From Mycolicibacterium wolinskyi (GTDB lineage Bacteria; Actinomycetota; Actinomycetes; Mycobacteriales; Mycobacteriaceae), in NCBI RefSeq assembly GCF_002101965.1, contig NZ_LQQA01000030.1:434001-498000 (forward strand): 64,000 nt of DNA, in the 5' to 3' direction. The notes under the pieces are model-generated. The model was given only the letters and a program-made list of their open reading frames with translations. It made no database searches and had not been told where the DNA came from. A program made the position numbers and the translations under genes. Of this stretch, positions 16,394-23,979 are shown one piece after another. Numbering within the stretch: position 1 is the first letter of the stretch; the number at the start of each line of letters is the position of its first letter.

Positions 16394-16792
16394 GTGCACG
16401 AAGTGGTCGAGTCGAAACGACACGAGATCGAGGAGCTGTGCCGCGAACTGTCGGTGCGGCGACTTGATGTCTTCGGCTCGGCGGCCGGTGATTCGTTCGA
16501 CGCCGACTCCAGTGACGTAGATGTGCTTGTCGAGTTCGACCTGAGCGCTGACTTCGACTACTTCGATCATTACTTTTCGCTGAAGGAAGGTCTCGAGCGA
16601 ATCCTCGGTCGATCGGTTGACGTCGTAACAGTGGGAAGCATCAAGAACCCGTACTTCAGGCGGCACGTCATGGCGACACGGCAAGTCGTCTATGCCGCGC
16701 GACCCAAAGAAGTACCTCTGGGATGCTCAGCACGCGGTGACACTCGTCCGTCAATTCAGTGCGGGAAAAACGTTCGAGGATTACACGGTTGA
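16394..16792 (+). CDS. mntA: MNT-domain nucleotidyltransferase antitoxin (MntA-like)
   Basis: A 132-residue minimal nucleotidyltransferase. The signature GS-X11-DXD is at residues 28-29 and 41-43 (VFGSAAGDS...SSDVDVLVEF). In type VII toxin-antitoxin pairs, MntA inactivates HepT by adding AMP to a tyrosine of the HEPN active site. GTG 16394 is chosen because GGAGG lies 9 nt upstream. Its end overlaps hepT by 101 nt, an unusually long overlap, so the last 34 residues are encoded over the toxin's first codons in another frame. Codon bias is weaker than in neighbours. Confidence 0.88.
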   Translation: MHEVVESKRHEIEELCRELSVRRLDVFGSAAGDSFDADSSDVDVLVEFDLSADFDYFDHYFSLKEGLERILGRSVDVVTVGSIKNPYFRRHVMATRQVVYAARPKEVPLGCSARGDTRPSIQCGKNVRGLHG

Positions 16793-17030
16793 TGCGTTAC
16801 TCCGTTCTGCTGTCGAAAGGCAGCTGGAGATCGTTGGAGAGGCGCTCAACCAGTTATCAAGAATGGACGCGTCGCTCGCGGCCACGATCCCCGAGCTCCC
16901 GCGGATTGTGGCGTTTCGAAATATTTTGATCCACGGTTACGCCGAGGTTGATGACGCCCTGGTGTGGCAGATCGTCACCGACAAACTGCCCGATTTGATG
17001 ACGGTGCTCAACGAGCTTCTCGGCGGCTGA
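16692..17030 (+). CDS. hepT: HEPN-domain toxin (HepT / DUF86 family RNase)
   Basis: A 112-residue HEPN protein. The RNase motif RX4HXY is intact at Arg76-His81-Tyr83 (FRNILIHGY), and the helical pattern LLRSAVERQLEIVGEALNQLS is typical of DUF86. It is predicted to cleave RNA unless modified by MntA. ATG 16692 lies inside mntA. The local sequence is visibly less GC-rich (for example around 16915-16935) than the flanking core genes, which agrees with acquisition by transfer. Confidence 0.9.
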   Translation: MPRDPKKYLWDAQHAVTLVRQFSAGKTFEDYTVDALLRSAVERQLEIVGEALNQLSRMDASLAATIPELPRIVAFRNILIHGYAEVDDALVWQIVTDKLPDLMTVLNELLGG

Positions 17031-17048
17031 GCAACATTGAGGTCTGCC

Positions 17049-17070
17049 TGACCGTCACCTACGGCTGACG
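17049..17070 (+). repeat. Direct repeat, right copy (duplicate of xthA 3' end)
   Basis: One mismatch to 16298-16319 over 22 nt, with core GACCGTCAC-C-TACGGC. It still encodes TVTYG-stop in the xthA-like frame and overlaps the stop codon of the convergent TIGR03086 gene, so this copy probably represents the original junction of the two convergent genes. Confidence 0.8.
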
Positions 17071-17676
17071 CCAGTCCGGGCGCCGGCCGAGGTGGGCGAG
17101 GATCCGCTCGAAATCGGTTGTCGCGTGGGCGTTCACAGCGCGCCCGAAGGGTGCGCCCGCGGTTTCGCGGAAGTCGCCGTCCGGGATCGCCTCCACAAGC
17201 GGCAGGACCGCGGCGATGACGTCGTCGGGCAGGTCGTAGGGGACGCCCAACGCCGCCGCGACATCCCAGCCATGCACGACGTAGTCGACGAAATGGAATC
17301 CGAACGCGAGCGCGCCGGGAAACGTCGCATTGGGTCCGAATTCGGGTAGGGCGAACGTCGCCTCGGTGACGCCATCGGTGGCGAACGCGTCGAGGACGTC
17401 GTGCGCGGCCGCGGCGTATGCGCCTTTCGGGTCTGCGCGCACCGCGCCTGCGACGGTCTCAGGTCGCCAGACCGCTTCGTCCGAACCGTTGCCGCGCGCG
17501 GCCGCCGCGAACCCGCGGTGCTGGACGGTCATGTGGGCGAGCAGGTCGGCGAGATTCCAGTCCGCGCACGGAGTGGGTCGATCGAGGTCGGATGCGGCGA
17601 CGGTGTCGACCAGGTCGATGGTGCGCAGGACGGCAATGCGGTGGTGGGGGCGGATGTCCGCGTCAATTGTGTGCAT
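17059..17676 (-). CDS. TIGR03086-type mycothiol-dependent isomerase-like (DinB fold) protein
   Basis: A 205-residue protein of the maleylpyruvate isomerase N-terminal/DinB-like group. The opening RTPCADWNLADLLAHM-like segment (PTPCADWNLADLLAHMTVQHRG, split across residues 35-56) with histidines near 48 and 53, and a later HFVDYVVHGWDVAAAL with another His, form the usual metal site. Function is unknown; proteins of this fold use mycothiol or act as metal-binding enzymes. It is divergent from the MarR gene across a palindromic operator. Confidence 0.82.
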   Translation of the reverse strand: MHTIDADIRPHHRIAVLRTIDLVDTVAASDLDRPTPCADWNLADLLAHMTVQHRGFAAAARGNGSDEAVWRPETVAGAVRADPKGAYAAAAHDVLDAFATDGVTEATFALPEFGPNATFPGALAFGFHFVDYVVHGWDVAAALGVPYDLPDDVIAAVLPLVEAIPDGDFRETAGAPFGRAVNAHATTDFERILAHLGRRPDWRQP

Positions 17677-17695
17677 GCGCTTACGATAAGCTCAA

Positions 17696-17709
17696 GCACA
17701 TAATTGTGC
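17696..17709 (+). promoter_or_regulatory. Palindromic operator, probably for MarR
   Basis: GCACA-TAAT-TGTGC is a perfect inverted repeat in the short gap between the divergent TIGR03086 and MarR genes. It lies immediately upstream of the TACCAT -10 box (17716-17721) of the MarR gene. Confidence 0.65.
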
Positions 17710-17727
17710 AATGCCTACCATGACGTG

Positions 17728-18150
17728 GTGCCACGACGTCCTGACCTGGCAGCCATGCTGGCCCCGCTGCTGCGCGAGCTCATCGATGCCGAGATGCCGG
17801 TGCTCGAGGCGCACGACGTGACGATGTGGGGCTACGTCGTGCTGTGCGCGCTGGACCGGTCGTCGATGCGCACGCAGGCCGCGCTCGCCGAGGCGATCGG
17901 CGCCGACAAGACGCGCATCATCCGCACGCTCGACGAACTGCAGCAACGCGGGCTCATCGACCGTCAACCCGACCCCGATGACCGCCGGGTCCGGCTGTTG
18001 GCGATCACCGCCGCCGGCCGTGACCTCAAGGATGCGGTGCAGGCCGAGATCCAGCGCGGCGAGGAGCGATGGCTCGGTGAACTGACCACCGACGACCGGA
18101 AGGCGTTCCTACGGGTGCTGGCACAGCTGACCCGCGAAGAAACCGGATGA
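17728..18150 (+). CDS. MarR family transcriptional regulator
   Basis: A 140-residue winged-helix regulator: RTQAALAEAIGADKTRIIRTLDELQQRGLIDRQPDPDDRRVRLLAITAAGRDL is the classic MarR recognition helix and wing. GTG 17728 is chosen because TACCAT ends 6 nt before it; the upstream TTG would lie inside the operator. It probably represses itself and the divergent TIGR03086 gene. It ends 25 nt before trpS. Confidence 0.88.
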   Translation: MPRRPDLAAMLAPLLRELIDAEMPVLEAHDVTMWGYVVLCALDRSSMRTQAALAEAIGADKTRIIRTLDELQQRGLIDRQPDPDDRRVRLLAITAAGRDLKDAVQAEIQRGEERWLGELTTDDRKAFLRVLAQLTREETG

Positions 18151-18175
18151 CACCAGTGCGAAAATCGAATACATC

Positions 18176-19192
18176 ATGACTAGCGGAAGCAAACAGGTCG
18201 TCTTCTCGGGCGCCCAACCCACCTCGGACTCACTTCATCTCGGCAACGCATTGGGCGCGGTGACGCATTGGGCGCAGTTGCAGGACGGCTACGACGCGTT
18301 CTTCTGCGTCGTCGACCTGCACGCGATCACCATTCCGCAGGATCCCGAAACGTTGCGCCGGCGCACCCTGGTCACCGCCGCGCAGTATCTCGCGCTGGGC
18401 ATCGATCCGGCCCGCAGCACCGTGTTCGTCCAGAGCCATGTGCCCGAACACACCCAACTCGCTTGGGTGCTGGGCTGTTTCACCGGCTTCGGCCAGGCGT
18501 CGCGCATGACGCAGTTCAAGGACAAGTCGCAGAAGCAGGGTGCGGACGCGACGACCGTCGGCCTGTTCACCTACCCGGTGCTCATGGCTGCCGACGTGTT
18601 GCTCTACGACACGGACGTCGTTCCGGTCGGCGAGGATCAGCGGCAACACCTCGAACTCGCCCGTGACGTTGCCCAGCGGATCAACGCCCGGTTCCCGGAC
18701 ACCTTCGTGGTGCCCGAGGCGATGATCCCCAAGGCAACCGCCAAGATCTACGACCTGCAGGACCCGACGGCGAAGATGAGCAAGTCCGCGGCAACGGACG
18801 CCGGCTTGATCAGCCTGCTCGACGATCCCAAGGCAACGGCGAAGAAGATCCGCTCCGCGGTGACCGACAGCGAACGGGAGATCAGGTTTGACCCGCAGGC
18901 CAAACCGGGTATTTCCAACTTGCTGACCATCCAGTCCGCAATCACCGGAACCGATATCGAGAAGCTCGTCGAGGGGTACGCCGGCCGCGGGTACGGCGAT
19001 CTCAAGAAAGACACCGCTGAGGTGGTCGTCGAGTTCGTCACACCCATCAAGACACGGGTCGACGAACTGCTGGCTGACCGGGCCGAACTGGAATCGATTC
19101 TGGCTGCGGGAGCGGATCGCGCAAAACAGGTGTCGGGCAAGACTCTCGCACGCGTCTACGACAAGATAGGGTTTCTTCAGCAAACGTCGTAA
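18176..19192 (+). CDS. trpS: Tryptophanyl-tRNA synthetase
   Basis: A 338-residue class Ic aminoacyl-tRNA synthetase, normal length for bacteria. The HIGH-type motif is HLGN (21-24) and KMSKS is at 200-204. The tryptophan pocket and dimer segment (FCVVDLHAITIPQDP, MTQFKDKSQKQG, PVGEDQRQHLELARD) are all intact. It is followed after 20 nt by brkB, as in M. tuberculosis Rv3336c-Rv3335c. Confidence 0.97.
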   Translation: MTSGSKQVVFSGAQPTSDSLHLGNALGAVTHWAQLQDGYDAFFCVVDLHAITIPQDPETLRRRTLVTAAQYLALGIDPARSTVFVQSHVPEHTQLAWVLGCFTGFGQASRMTQFKDKSQKQGADATTVGLFTYPVLMAADVLLYDTDVVPVGEDQRQHLELARDVAQRINARFPDTFVVPEAMIPKATAKIYDLQDPTAKMSKSAATDAGLISLLDDPKATAKKIRSAVTDSEREIRFDPQAKPGISNLLTIQSAITGTDIEKLVEGYAGRGYGDLKKDTAEVVVEFVTPIKTRVDELLADRAELESILAAGADRAKQVSGKTLARVYDKIGFLQQTS

Positions 19193-19212
19193 GCGCCAGG
19201 GGAGGGTCGGCG

Positions 19213-20232
19213 GTGGACGAGCAGGAGAAACCGGGGATTCTCGATCGGCTGCGCGCCCGTTATCCGTGGTTCGACCACGTGATGCGTGCCCAGCAGCGAT
19301 ACACCGACTGCAACGGCAACTTCTACGCCGCCGGGATCACCTACTTCACGATCTTCGCGTTGTTCCCGTTGCTGATGGTCGGGTTCGCCGTCGCCGGTTT
19401 CCTGTTGTCCCGCCGGCCCGAACTGCTTTCTGAGATCGAGGACCGGATCCGCGGCGCGGTGTCCGGCGATCTGGGCCAGCAACTCGTGACGCTCATGAAC
19501 TCGGCCATCGATTCGCGCGGCACCGTCGGCGTGATCGGCCTCGCGACGGCGGCCTGGGCCGGTCTGGGCTGGATGGCAAACCTACGTGAGGCACTCAGCC
19601 AGATGTGGGAGCAACACCATCAAGAGGGCGGGTTCGTCGGCAACAAGCTCTCGGACCTGCTGGCGCTCGTGAGTGCGTTCCTCGCCATGGTCGTCACGAT
19701 CGCCCTCACCGCACTCGGCGATCCGGCTTTGATGCGCCGGGTGCTGGAGTGGGTCGGCCTCGGCAATCTCGCGGGCATCACCGGCGGGCTGCGGATCGTG
19801 TCACTCCTCGTGTCGATCGGGATCTCCTGGCTGCTCTTCACCTGGATCATCGCCCGGTTGCCACGCGAGTCCGTCCCGTTCCGCAGTTCGATCCGCGCGG
19901 GTCTGCTCGCGGCGGTGGGCTTCGAGATCTTCAAACAGGTGGCGTCGATCTACCTGCAGTCCGTCCTGAGCGGGCCCGCGGGCGCGACGTTCGGCCCGGT
20001 GCTCGGTCTCATGGTGTTCGCCTATATCACCGCACGGTTGATCCTGTTCGCCACCGCATGGGCCGCGACGTCCAGGGAAAGCCTGGAGGCCGCGCCGGTC
20101 GAGCCGCCGGACCCCGCCCTGATCACCACCCGCGTGCAGGTGCGCGAGGGCGTCGGTCTGCCCGGTGTCCTGGCCGCGGCCGCTGCGGGAGCGGTTGGAG
20201 CACTGGGCTTTTCACGGTTCATTCGGCGCTAG
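19213..20232 (+). CDS. YihY/BrkB family inner membrane protein
   Basis: A 339-residue protein with about six membrane helices. NFYAAGITYFTIFALFPLLMV and VGLATAAWAGLGWMANLREALSQMW-type segments, and the later FGPVLGLMVFAYITARLILFATAWAA, are characteristic of the family. The precise role is unknown; the family was formerly misnamed RNase BN. GTG start with GGGAGG 8 nt upstream. The final hydrophobic segment LPGVLAAAAAGAVGALGF precedes a basic tail. Confidence 0.88.
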   Translation: MDEQEKPGILDRLRARYPWFDHVMRAQQRYTDCNGNFYAAGITYFTIFALFPLLMVGFAVAGFLLSRRPELLSEIEDRIRGAVSGDLGQQLVTLMNSAIDSRGTVGVIGLATAAWAGLGWMANLREALSQMWEQHHQEGGFVGNKLSDLLALVSAFLAMVVTIALTALGDPALMRRVLEWVGLGNLAGITGGLRIVSLLVSIGISWLLFTWIIARLPRESVPFRSSIRAGLLAAVGFEIFKQVASIYLQSVLSGPAGATFGPVLGLMVFAYITARLILFATAWAATSRESLEAAPVEPPDPALITTRVQVREGVGLPGVLAAAAAGAVGALGFSRFIRR

Positions 20233-20250
20233 CGATTGCGATTTCCCGCC

Positions 20251-20304
20251 CATTGTCACGCCAGAGTGACGCCGGCGTTCGGCAGCCACTCCAACGTGAC
20301 AATG
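20251..20304. terminator. Long inverted repeat between convergent genes
   Basis: CATTGTCACG (20251-20260) is the exact reverse complement of CGTGACAATG (20295-20304), and inside it GAGTG (20264-20268) pairs with CACTC (20287-20291). It lies between convergent brkB and the SMR exporter and is probably a bidirectional terminator, although no U-tract follows. Confidence 0.6.
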
Positions 20305-20318
20305 GTGCGATCACGGCG

Positions 20319-20636
20319 CTAGTGGCTGACGACCTTGAGGCCGACGATGCAGCCGACCACGCCGAGCATGAGCAACACCTTGATCACTGACGCGGATTCA
20401 CCGCCGGTCAACATCGCATAGGTGACGGTCAACACCGCACCGATACCGACCCAGACCGCGTAGCTCGTGCCCGGAGGCAGGCTTCGCATCGCGATGGCCA
20501 GGCCGATCATCGACAGGATCAGGGCAACGCCGAACACCACGGATGGTCCGAGCTTTGTGAAGCCCTCGGTCTTGCTGAGCGCAGTCGCCCAGACCGCTTC
20601 CAGAACGCCTGAGACGACGAGAATCAGCCAAGCCAT
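20319..20636 (-). CDS. gdx: Guanidinium exporter, SMR family (Gdx/SugE type)
   Basis: A 105-residue four-helix small multidrug resistance protein acting as a dual-topology dimer in the membrane. Glu13 (SGVLEAVWATALSKTEGFT) is the proton/substrate-binding glutamate, and SLPPGTSYAVWVGIGAV and the GLKVVSH end are typical of the SugE/Gdx branch, which exchanges guanidinium for protons. ATG 20636 is preceded by GGGAGG. The guanidine-III riboswitch directly upstream strongly supports the Gdx assignment over a drug exporter. Confidence 0.93.
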   Translation of the reverse strand: MAWLILVVSGVLEAVWATALSKTEGFTKLGPSVVFGVALILSMIGLAIAMRSLPPGTSYAVWVGIGAVLTVTYAMLTGGESASVIKVLLMLGVVGCIVGLKVVSH

Positions 20637-20650
20637 GACGCACCTCCCAA

Positions 20651-20693
20651 GGCCCGTCTTGTCGCTGGCCGGGTACGGTGCCGCCTCGTCCGG
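20651..20693 (-). promoter_or_regulatory. Guanidine-III (ykkC-III) riboswitch
   Basis: The minus strand reads CCGGACGAGG, then CACCGTACCCGG, then CAGCGACAAGACGGG. This is nearly the same as the known guanidine-III aptamer (for example from Thermobifida fusca): CCGG-ACGAGG at the start, ACCCGG completing the first helix, and ACAAGACGG as the pseudoknot strand. It ends about 15 nt before the gdx start, with the ribosome-binding site immediately after it, so control of translation initiation by guanidinium is likely. Confidence 0.92.
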
Positions 20694-20743
20694 TGCCATG
20701 TGCTGGCGACATTCATTGTAACAACGACGTAACATGCCTGGCT

Positions 20744-21592
20744 GTGACCTTGGCAACCACTTGGTCGACGGCCATGGGCCTCGACGTACCGATCGTCAAC
20801 GCACCGATGGGCGGGGCCGCAGGAGGCCGGCTGGCCGCCGCGGTGTCGACCGCGGGCGGTCTCGGCATGGTCGGGATGGGCAGCGCCGCCACGCCTGACC
20901 AACTGCGACGCGAACTCGCGATCCTGCAAGGCCTCGACCGCCCCTTCGGCATCGGCCTCGTGCACTGGGTGATGGTGGACCGGCCGGAGCTGTTCGAGAT
21001 CGCACTGGCCGCTCAGCCAACCCTGCTCAGCGTCAGCTTCGGCGATGACTGGGACTGGGTGCGTCGCGCCCACGATGCCGGAGTCAAAGTCGCCACGCAG
21101 GTGCCCACGGTCGACGCGGCGCGTCGTGCCGTCGATGCCGGTGTCGACGTCCTCGTGGCCCGCGGGGCCGAGGGTGGCGGGCACGGTGAACCCAAGGCCG
21201 GCACGTTGCCGCTCCTGGCCGAGGTACTCGACGCGGTGGAGTTACCGGTGCTGGCCGCCGGCGGGATCACGTCACCGCGCAGCGTGGCCGCGGTGCTCGC
21301 GGCCGGCGCCGCCGCGGCCTGGCTGGGCACCGTATTCACCACGTGCGCCGAGGCGTTGACGCCGGACGCTGCTCGTGACGCGCTGTTGGCGGGCACCGAG
21401 ACCGAGCTCACCCGCGAATTCGACGTCGCAGCCGGATATCGTTGGCCGCCAACAATTCCCGAGCGAGTGCTCCGCGGTTCATCGGTCAACGCCGGGCAGG
21501 GTGTCGGGATGGTGAACCAGGCACTGCCGGCGGCGGAGGCAATCGAGCGGCTCTGCTGGGGCGCCGAAGCGCTGTTGCGGCGGTGGCTCTAG
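20744..21592 (+). CDS. Nitronate monooxygenase (2-nitropropane dioxygenase-like)
   Basis: A 282-residue FMN TIM-barrel protein. VPIVNAPMGGAAGG at the start, ARGAEGGGHG with the catalytic-type histidine, and LAAGGITSPRSVAAVLAAGAAAAWLGTVF at the phosphate end are family hallmarks. It probably oxidises alkyl nitronates or a related toxic nitro compound. GTG 20744 is chosen; TAACAT lies 8 nt upstream (leaderless). It is divergent from the riboswitch-controlled exporter. Confidence 0.87.
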   Translation: MTLATTWSTAMGLDVPIVNAPMGGAAGGRLAAAVSTAGGLGMVGMGSAATPDQLRRELAILQGLDRPFGIGLVHWVMVDRPELFEIALAAQPTLLSVSFGDDWDWVRRAHDAGVKVATQVPTVDAARRAVDAGVDVLVARGAEGGGHGEPKAGTLPLLAEVLDAVELPVLAAGGITSPRSVAAVLAAGAAAAWLGTVFTTCAEALTPDAARDALLAGTETELTREFDVAAGYRWPPTIPERVLRGSSVNAGQGVGMVNQALPAAEAIERLCWGAEALLRRWL

Positions 21593-21669
21593 ACACTCGC
21601 CGAACGTTGGCTTGTGTTCGAGATCTCGCGGAAAATTCGTACATAAGCCAACACTGGGCGAGGAGGACT

Positions 21670-22017
21670 ATGTCGGGAAGACCGCCGTCCAGACTTCGGC
21701 TGGCTCTGGTGGGCGCCGTAGCCGCCGTCGGCTTCGCACCCCTGGCCGCCGCCATTGTCGCTGCGGTGTACCGGTTTCCGATCCCGTTCGCCGAGTATGT
21801 GACGGGTGTCGGCGGGATGCCCGCGGCGGCGCTGGCATCGGTGTTCTACCTTGCGCTGGGTGGCTTCGTCGTTCTTGGTGCGTTTGGCGGCGCGGCCGGT
21901 GCGTTGTTGGCTAGGACGGCCGCAGCCACGCGCCATGCCGTCGCGGCGTCTTTTGCGATCGCTGTAGTCGGCGCGCTGTCCTTGGCCCTACTCGAATACG
22001 TCATCGGGCCATGGTGA
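21670..22017 (+). CDS. Small membrane protein of unknown function
   Basis: A 115-residue protein with three hydrophobic helices (LALVGAVAAVGFAPLAAAIVAAVY, AALASVFYLALGGFVVLGAFGGAAGALLA, AVAASFAIAVVGALSLALLEYVI). AGGAGG precedes the ATG by 3 nt, a close but strong site. I do not recognise the family. It converges on the glycosyltransferase gene, overlapping its 3' end by 17 nt. Confidence 0.65.
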   Translation: MSGRPPSRLRLALVGAVAAVGFAPLAAAIVAAVYRFPIPFAEYVTGVGGMPAAALASVFYLALGGFVVLGAFGGAAGALLARTAAATRHAVAASFAIAVVGALSLALLEYVIGPW

Positions 22018-23242
22018 GCTCTACGATCTGTACGACCTTGCCGGCACCGTCTTCGGCGTCCAGGGCATCGGCGAGGCGCCGCGCATTCTCTTTGAACCTG
22101 CTCTGCGACAACGCCTTACGTATCGCGGCTGTCAAGGCGTCAACTGTCAGCCGACGTGACGAGATCGGTTCAGGCCCAACGCCGAGCGCGAAAAGCCGCC
22201 TGGCCCAGAACGGTTGGTCGCCGTAACCGGCGGGTACGGAGACGGTCGGGATGCCGGCGCGTAACCCGGCTGCCGCGGCGCCCGCGCCACAGTGGTGGAC
22301 GACGGCAGCAGCGTGCGGGAAGAGCCAGTCGTGTGGCACGTCGCCGACGGCGATCACGTCGTCTCCGGACACGTCGAGCCCGGCCCAGCCCGCCTGGATC
22401 ACACCGCGGACGCCGGCGGATCGAACCGCTTGTGTGACAAGGTCGGACAGCCGCTCGGCCTCGGCCTTACTGTTGACGGTGCTGCCGAAACCGATGACCA
22501 CCGGAGCCCGCCCCGCCTGCAGGAAATCCGCGAGATCGGCGGGCGGTTGCCACCCGGCCGGGCGGGCCGGCCACCAGTAACCGACGACGTCGATGCCTGG
22601 CCGCCAGTCGGCAGGCCGCGGCAGGACCGTGGGCGAGTAGCCGTAGAGAATGGGCCACTGCGCTTCGGTGCGGCGGCGTCGCAGTGCCCTCGCCGACGCC
22701 TTCGGCAGACCGAGTTCGTCGCGAAAACCGTTGACCGTCTTGTTGTACACCCGGTCGATCACCACTTCGCCGAGCCGGGCGGCCGACTTGTTCCCGTAAC
22801 GCCCGGCGCTCCAGGCGCCCAGCACGGCAGGCGGATGGTCCGCGGTGGCCGACAACGGCTGCAGCCGAACGCCGACGCTCGGGATGTCGAGCGCCTCGGC
22901 GAGCGGATGGCCGACCAGTTCGGCGAACGGCGAGAGCATCAGCAGGTCGAGCGGCTCGTCGCGCAACGCGGCAAGCACATCCTCGCCCAGCGCCCGCATG
23001 CCGCTTGGTGCGAAAAACGTCGCCATGGCCTTCGCGGCCTCCCGCGGCGCGACGTCCGACAGATCGGCGGCGTGGTCGTCCAGCCCACGAAACTCCAAGC
23101 CGCAGACGGTCACAAGGTCGGTGAACGCCGCATACGCGACCACGATGACGCGATGCCCCGCCTCTTGCAGGCGCACGCCCAGTCCGGTGAGCGGAGCGAC
23201 GTCGCCGCGGCTTCCGATGGCGATGATGCCGATGGTGCTCAT
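22001..23242 (-). CDS. Glycosyltransferase, GT1 (UDP-glucosyl/rhamnosyl transferase type)
   Basis: A 413-residue GT-B enzyme. The N-terminus IGIIAIGSRGDVAPLTGLGVRLQEAGH is that of sterol glucosyltransferase-like and mycobacterial glycopeptidolipid transferases (Gtf, Rv1524/Rv1526 type). The C-terminal donor site is DWLFPHAAAVVHHCGAGAAAAGLRAGIPTVSVPAGYGDQPF, split around residues 312-350. It may decorate a cell-envelope lipid or inactivate a xenobiotic; the acceptor cannot be read. Translationally coupled (ATGA) to the upstream TetR gene, so probably under its control. Confidence 0.9.
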   Translation of the reverse strand: MSTIGIIAIGSRGDVAPLTGLGVRLQEAGHRVIVVAYAAFTDLVTVCGLEFRGLDDHAADLSDVAPREAAKAMATFFAPSGMRALGEDVLAALRDEPLDLLMLSPFAELVGHPLAEALDIPSVGVRLQPLSATADHPPAVLGAWSAGRYGNKSAARLGEVVIDRVYNKTVNGFRDELGLPKASARALRRRRTEAQWPILYGYSPTVLPRPADWRPGIDVVGYWWPARPAGWQPPADLADFLQAGRAPVVIGFGSTVNSKAEAERLSDLVTQAVRSAGVRGVIQAGWAGLDVSGDDVIAVGDVPHDWLFPHAAAVVHHCGAGAAAAGLRAGIPTVSVPAGYGDQPFWARRLFALGVGPEPISSRRLTVDALTAAIRKALSQSRFKENARRLADALDAEDGAGKVVQIVELTMAR

Positions 23243-23868
23243 GGCTCAGTCGCCCGTTCGAAGAGTGCGACCACCTGTTCGCCGTAGCCGACGACGTCGT
23301 AGTCGGGATCGCGGGCATATTCGGCGGCGGCGCTGTCGAGCGCACCACGCAGCGCGTGCTTCATGAACACCGGTGACAGTTCGCGGAATTCGCCGTTCTT
23401 GAGACCGTCGTCGAAGATCGTCTGGGGATCCAGCGCGGCGAGGTCGCCGGTCGGCGGATGTTCTTGTACGGCCTTGGCGGCCGCTTGATCCAGCCGCAGG
23501 CCGTTCTCGTCACGGAAACCGGCCATCAGCTCGAGCATCGCGACCGCGGTCGACCGGTTCGCGGCGATAAACGCGATGTTGGTCCGAATATAGGCCGCTA
23601 GCTTGGCCGACGCGGACGTCTCGGCGACGACGGCGGGCACGATCGCCGCCGCACCGCGCTCGAAGATGTCGACGAACACCGCCTCGATGATCTCGGCTTT
23701 GGTCGTGAAGTGGTACAGCACAACGCTTTTGGCGACGCCGATGTGTGCGGCGATGCGGGCGAGCGAGGTCTGGGCATATCCGGACTCCGCGATCACCTCG
23801 GTCGCCGCGTCGATGATCTGGCGGCGTCGAGCTTGTTCGGTAAACGTCTTCGCACGTTCCGACCGCAT
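23239..23868 (-). CDS. TetR family transcriptional regulator
   Basis: A 209-residue regulator. The DNA-binding domain is RRRQIIDAATEVIAESGYAQTSLARIAAHIGVAKSVVLYHFTTKAEII (in residues 14-62). ATG 23868 is leaderless: TAATCT ends 6 nt upstream. The promoter spacer holds a perfect palindromic operator, so it should repress its own operon with the glycosyltransferase. The inducer is unknown. Confidence 0.92.
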   Translation of the reverse strand: MRSERAKTFTEQARRRQIIDAATEVIAESGYAQTSLARIAAHIGVAKSVVLYHFTTKAEIIEAVFVDIFERGAAAIVPAVVAETSASAKLAAYIRTNIAFIAANRSTAVAMLELMAGFRDENGLRLDQAAAKAVQEHPPTGDLAALDPQTIFDDGLKNGEFRELSPVFMKHALRGALDSAAAEYARDPDYDVVGYGEQVVALFERATEP

Positions 23869-23874
23869 GGTCCG

Positions 23875-23904
23875 AGATTAGACCGATCGGTCAGATCTTG
23901 GCAA
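23875..23904 (-). promoter_or_regulatory. Promoter and TetR operator of the glycosyltransferase operon
   Basis: -35 TTGCCA (23904-23899), 18-bp spacer, -10 TAATCT (23880-23875). The spacer carries GACCGATCGGTC (23881-23892), a perfect 12-bp palindrome abutting the -10 box. This is a textbook autorepression layout. Confidence 0.8.
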
Positions 23905-23915
23905 GACTCTTTGGC

Positions 23916-23973
23916 CGAGCAGACGCTCCGGTACCCGAAACAAGACGATGTCGGGTACCGGAGCGTCTGCTCG
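23916..23973. repeat. Perfect 23-bp inverted repeat
   Basis: The left arm 23916-23938 starts CGAGCAGACGC and ends GGTACCCGA; the right arm 23951-23973 is its exact reverse complement, with a 12-nt loop. It sits 7 nt beyond the dacB stop and upstream of the TetR promoter. It may terminate dacB transcription, but the length and perfection are far beyond what that needs. Confidence 0.85.
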
Positions 23974-23979
23974 CGAAAC

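Noticed and set aside
17704..17727. TTG start for the MarR gene
   Set aside because: It would place the start inside the palindromic operator and upstream of the -10 box; GTG 17728 fits the leaderless pattern.
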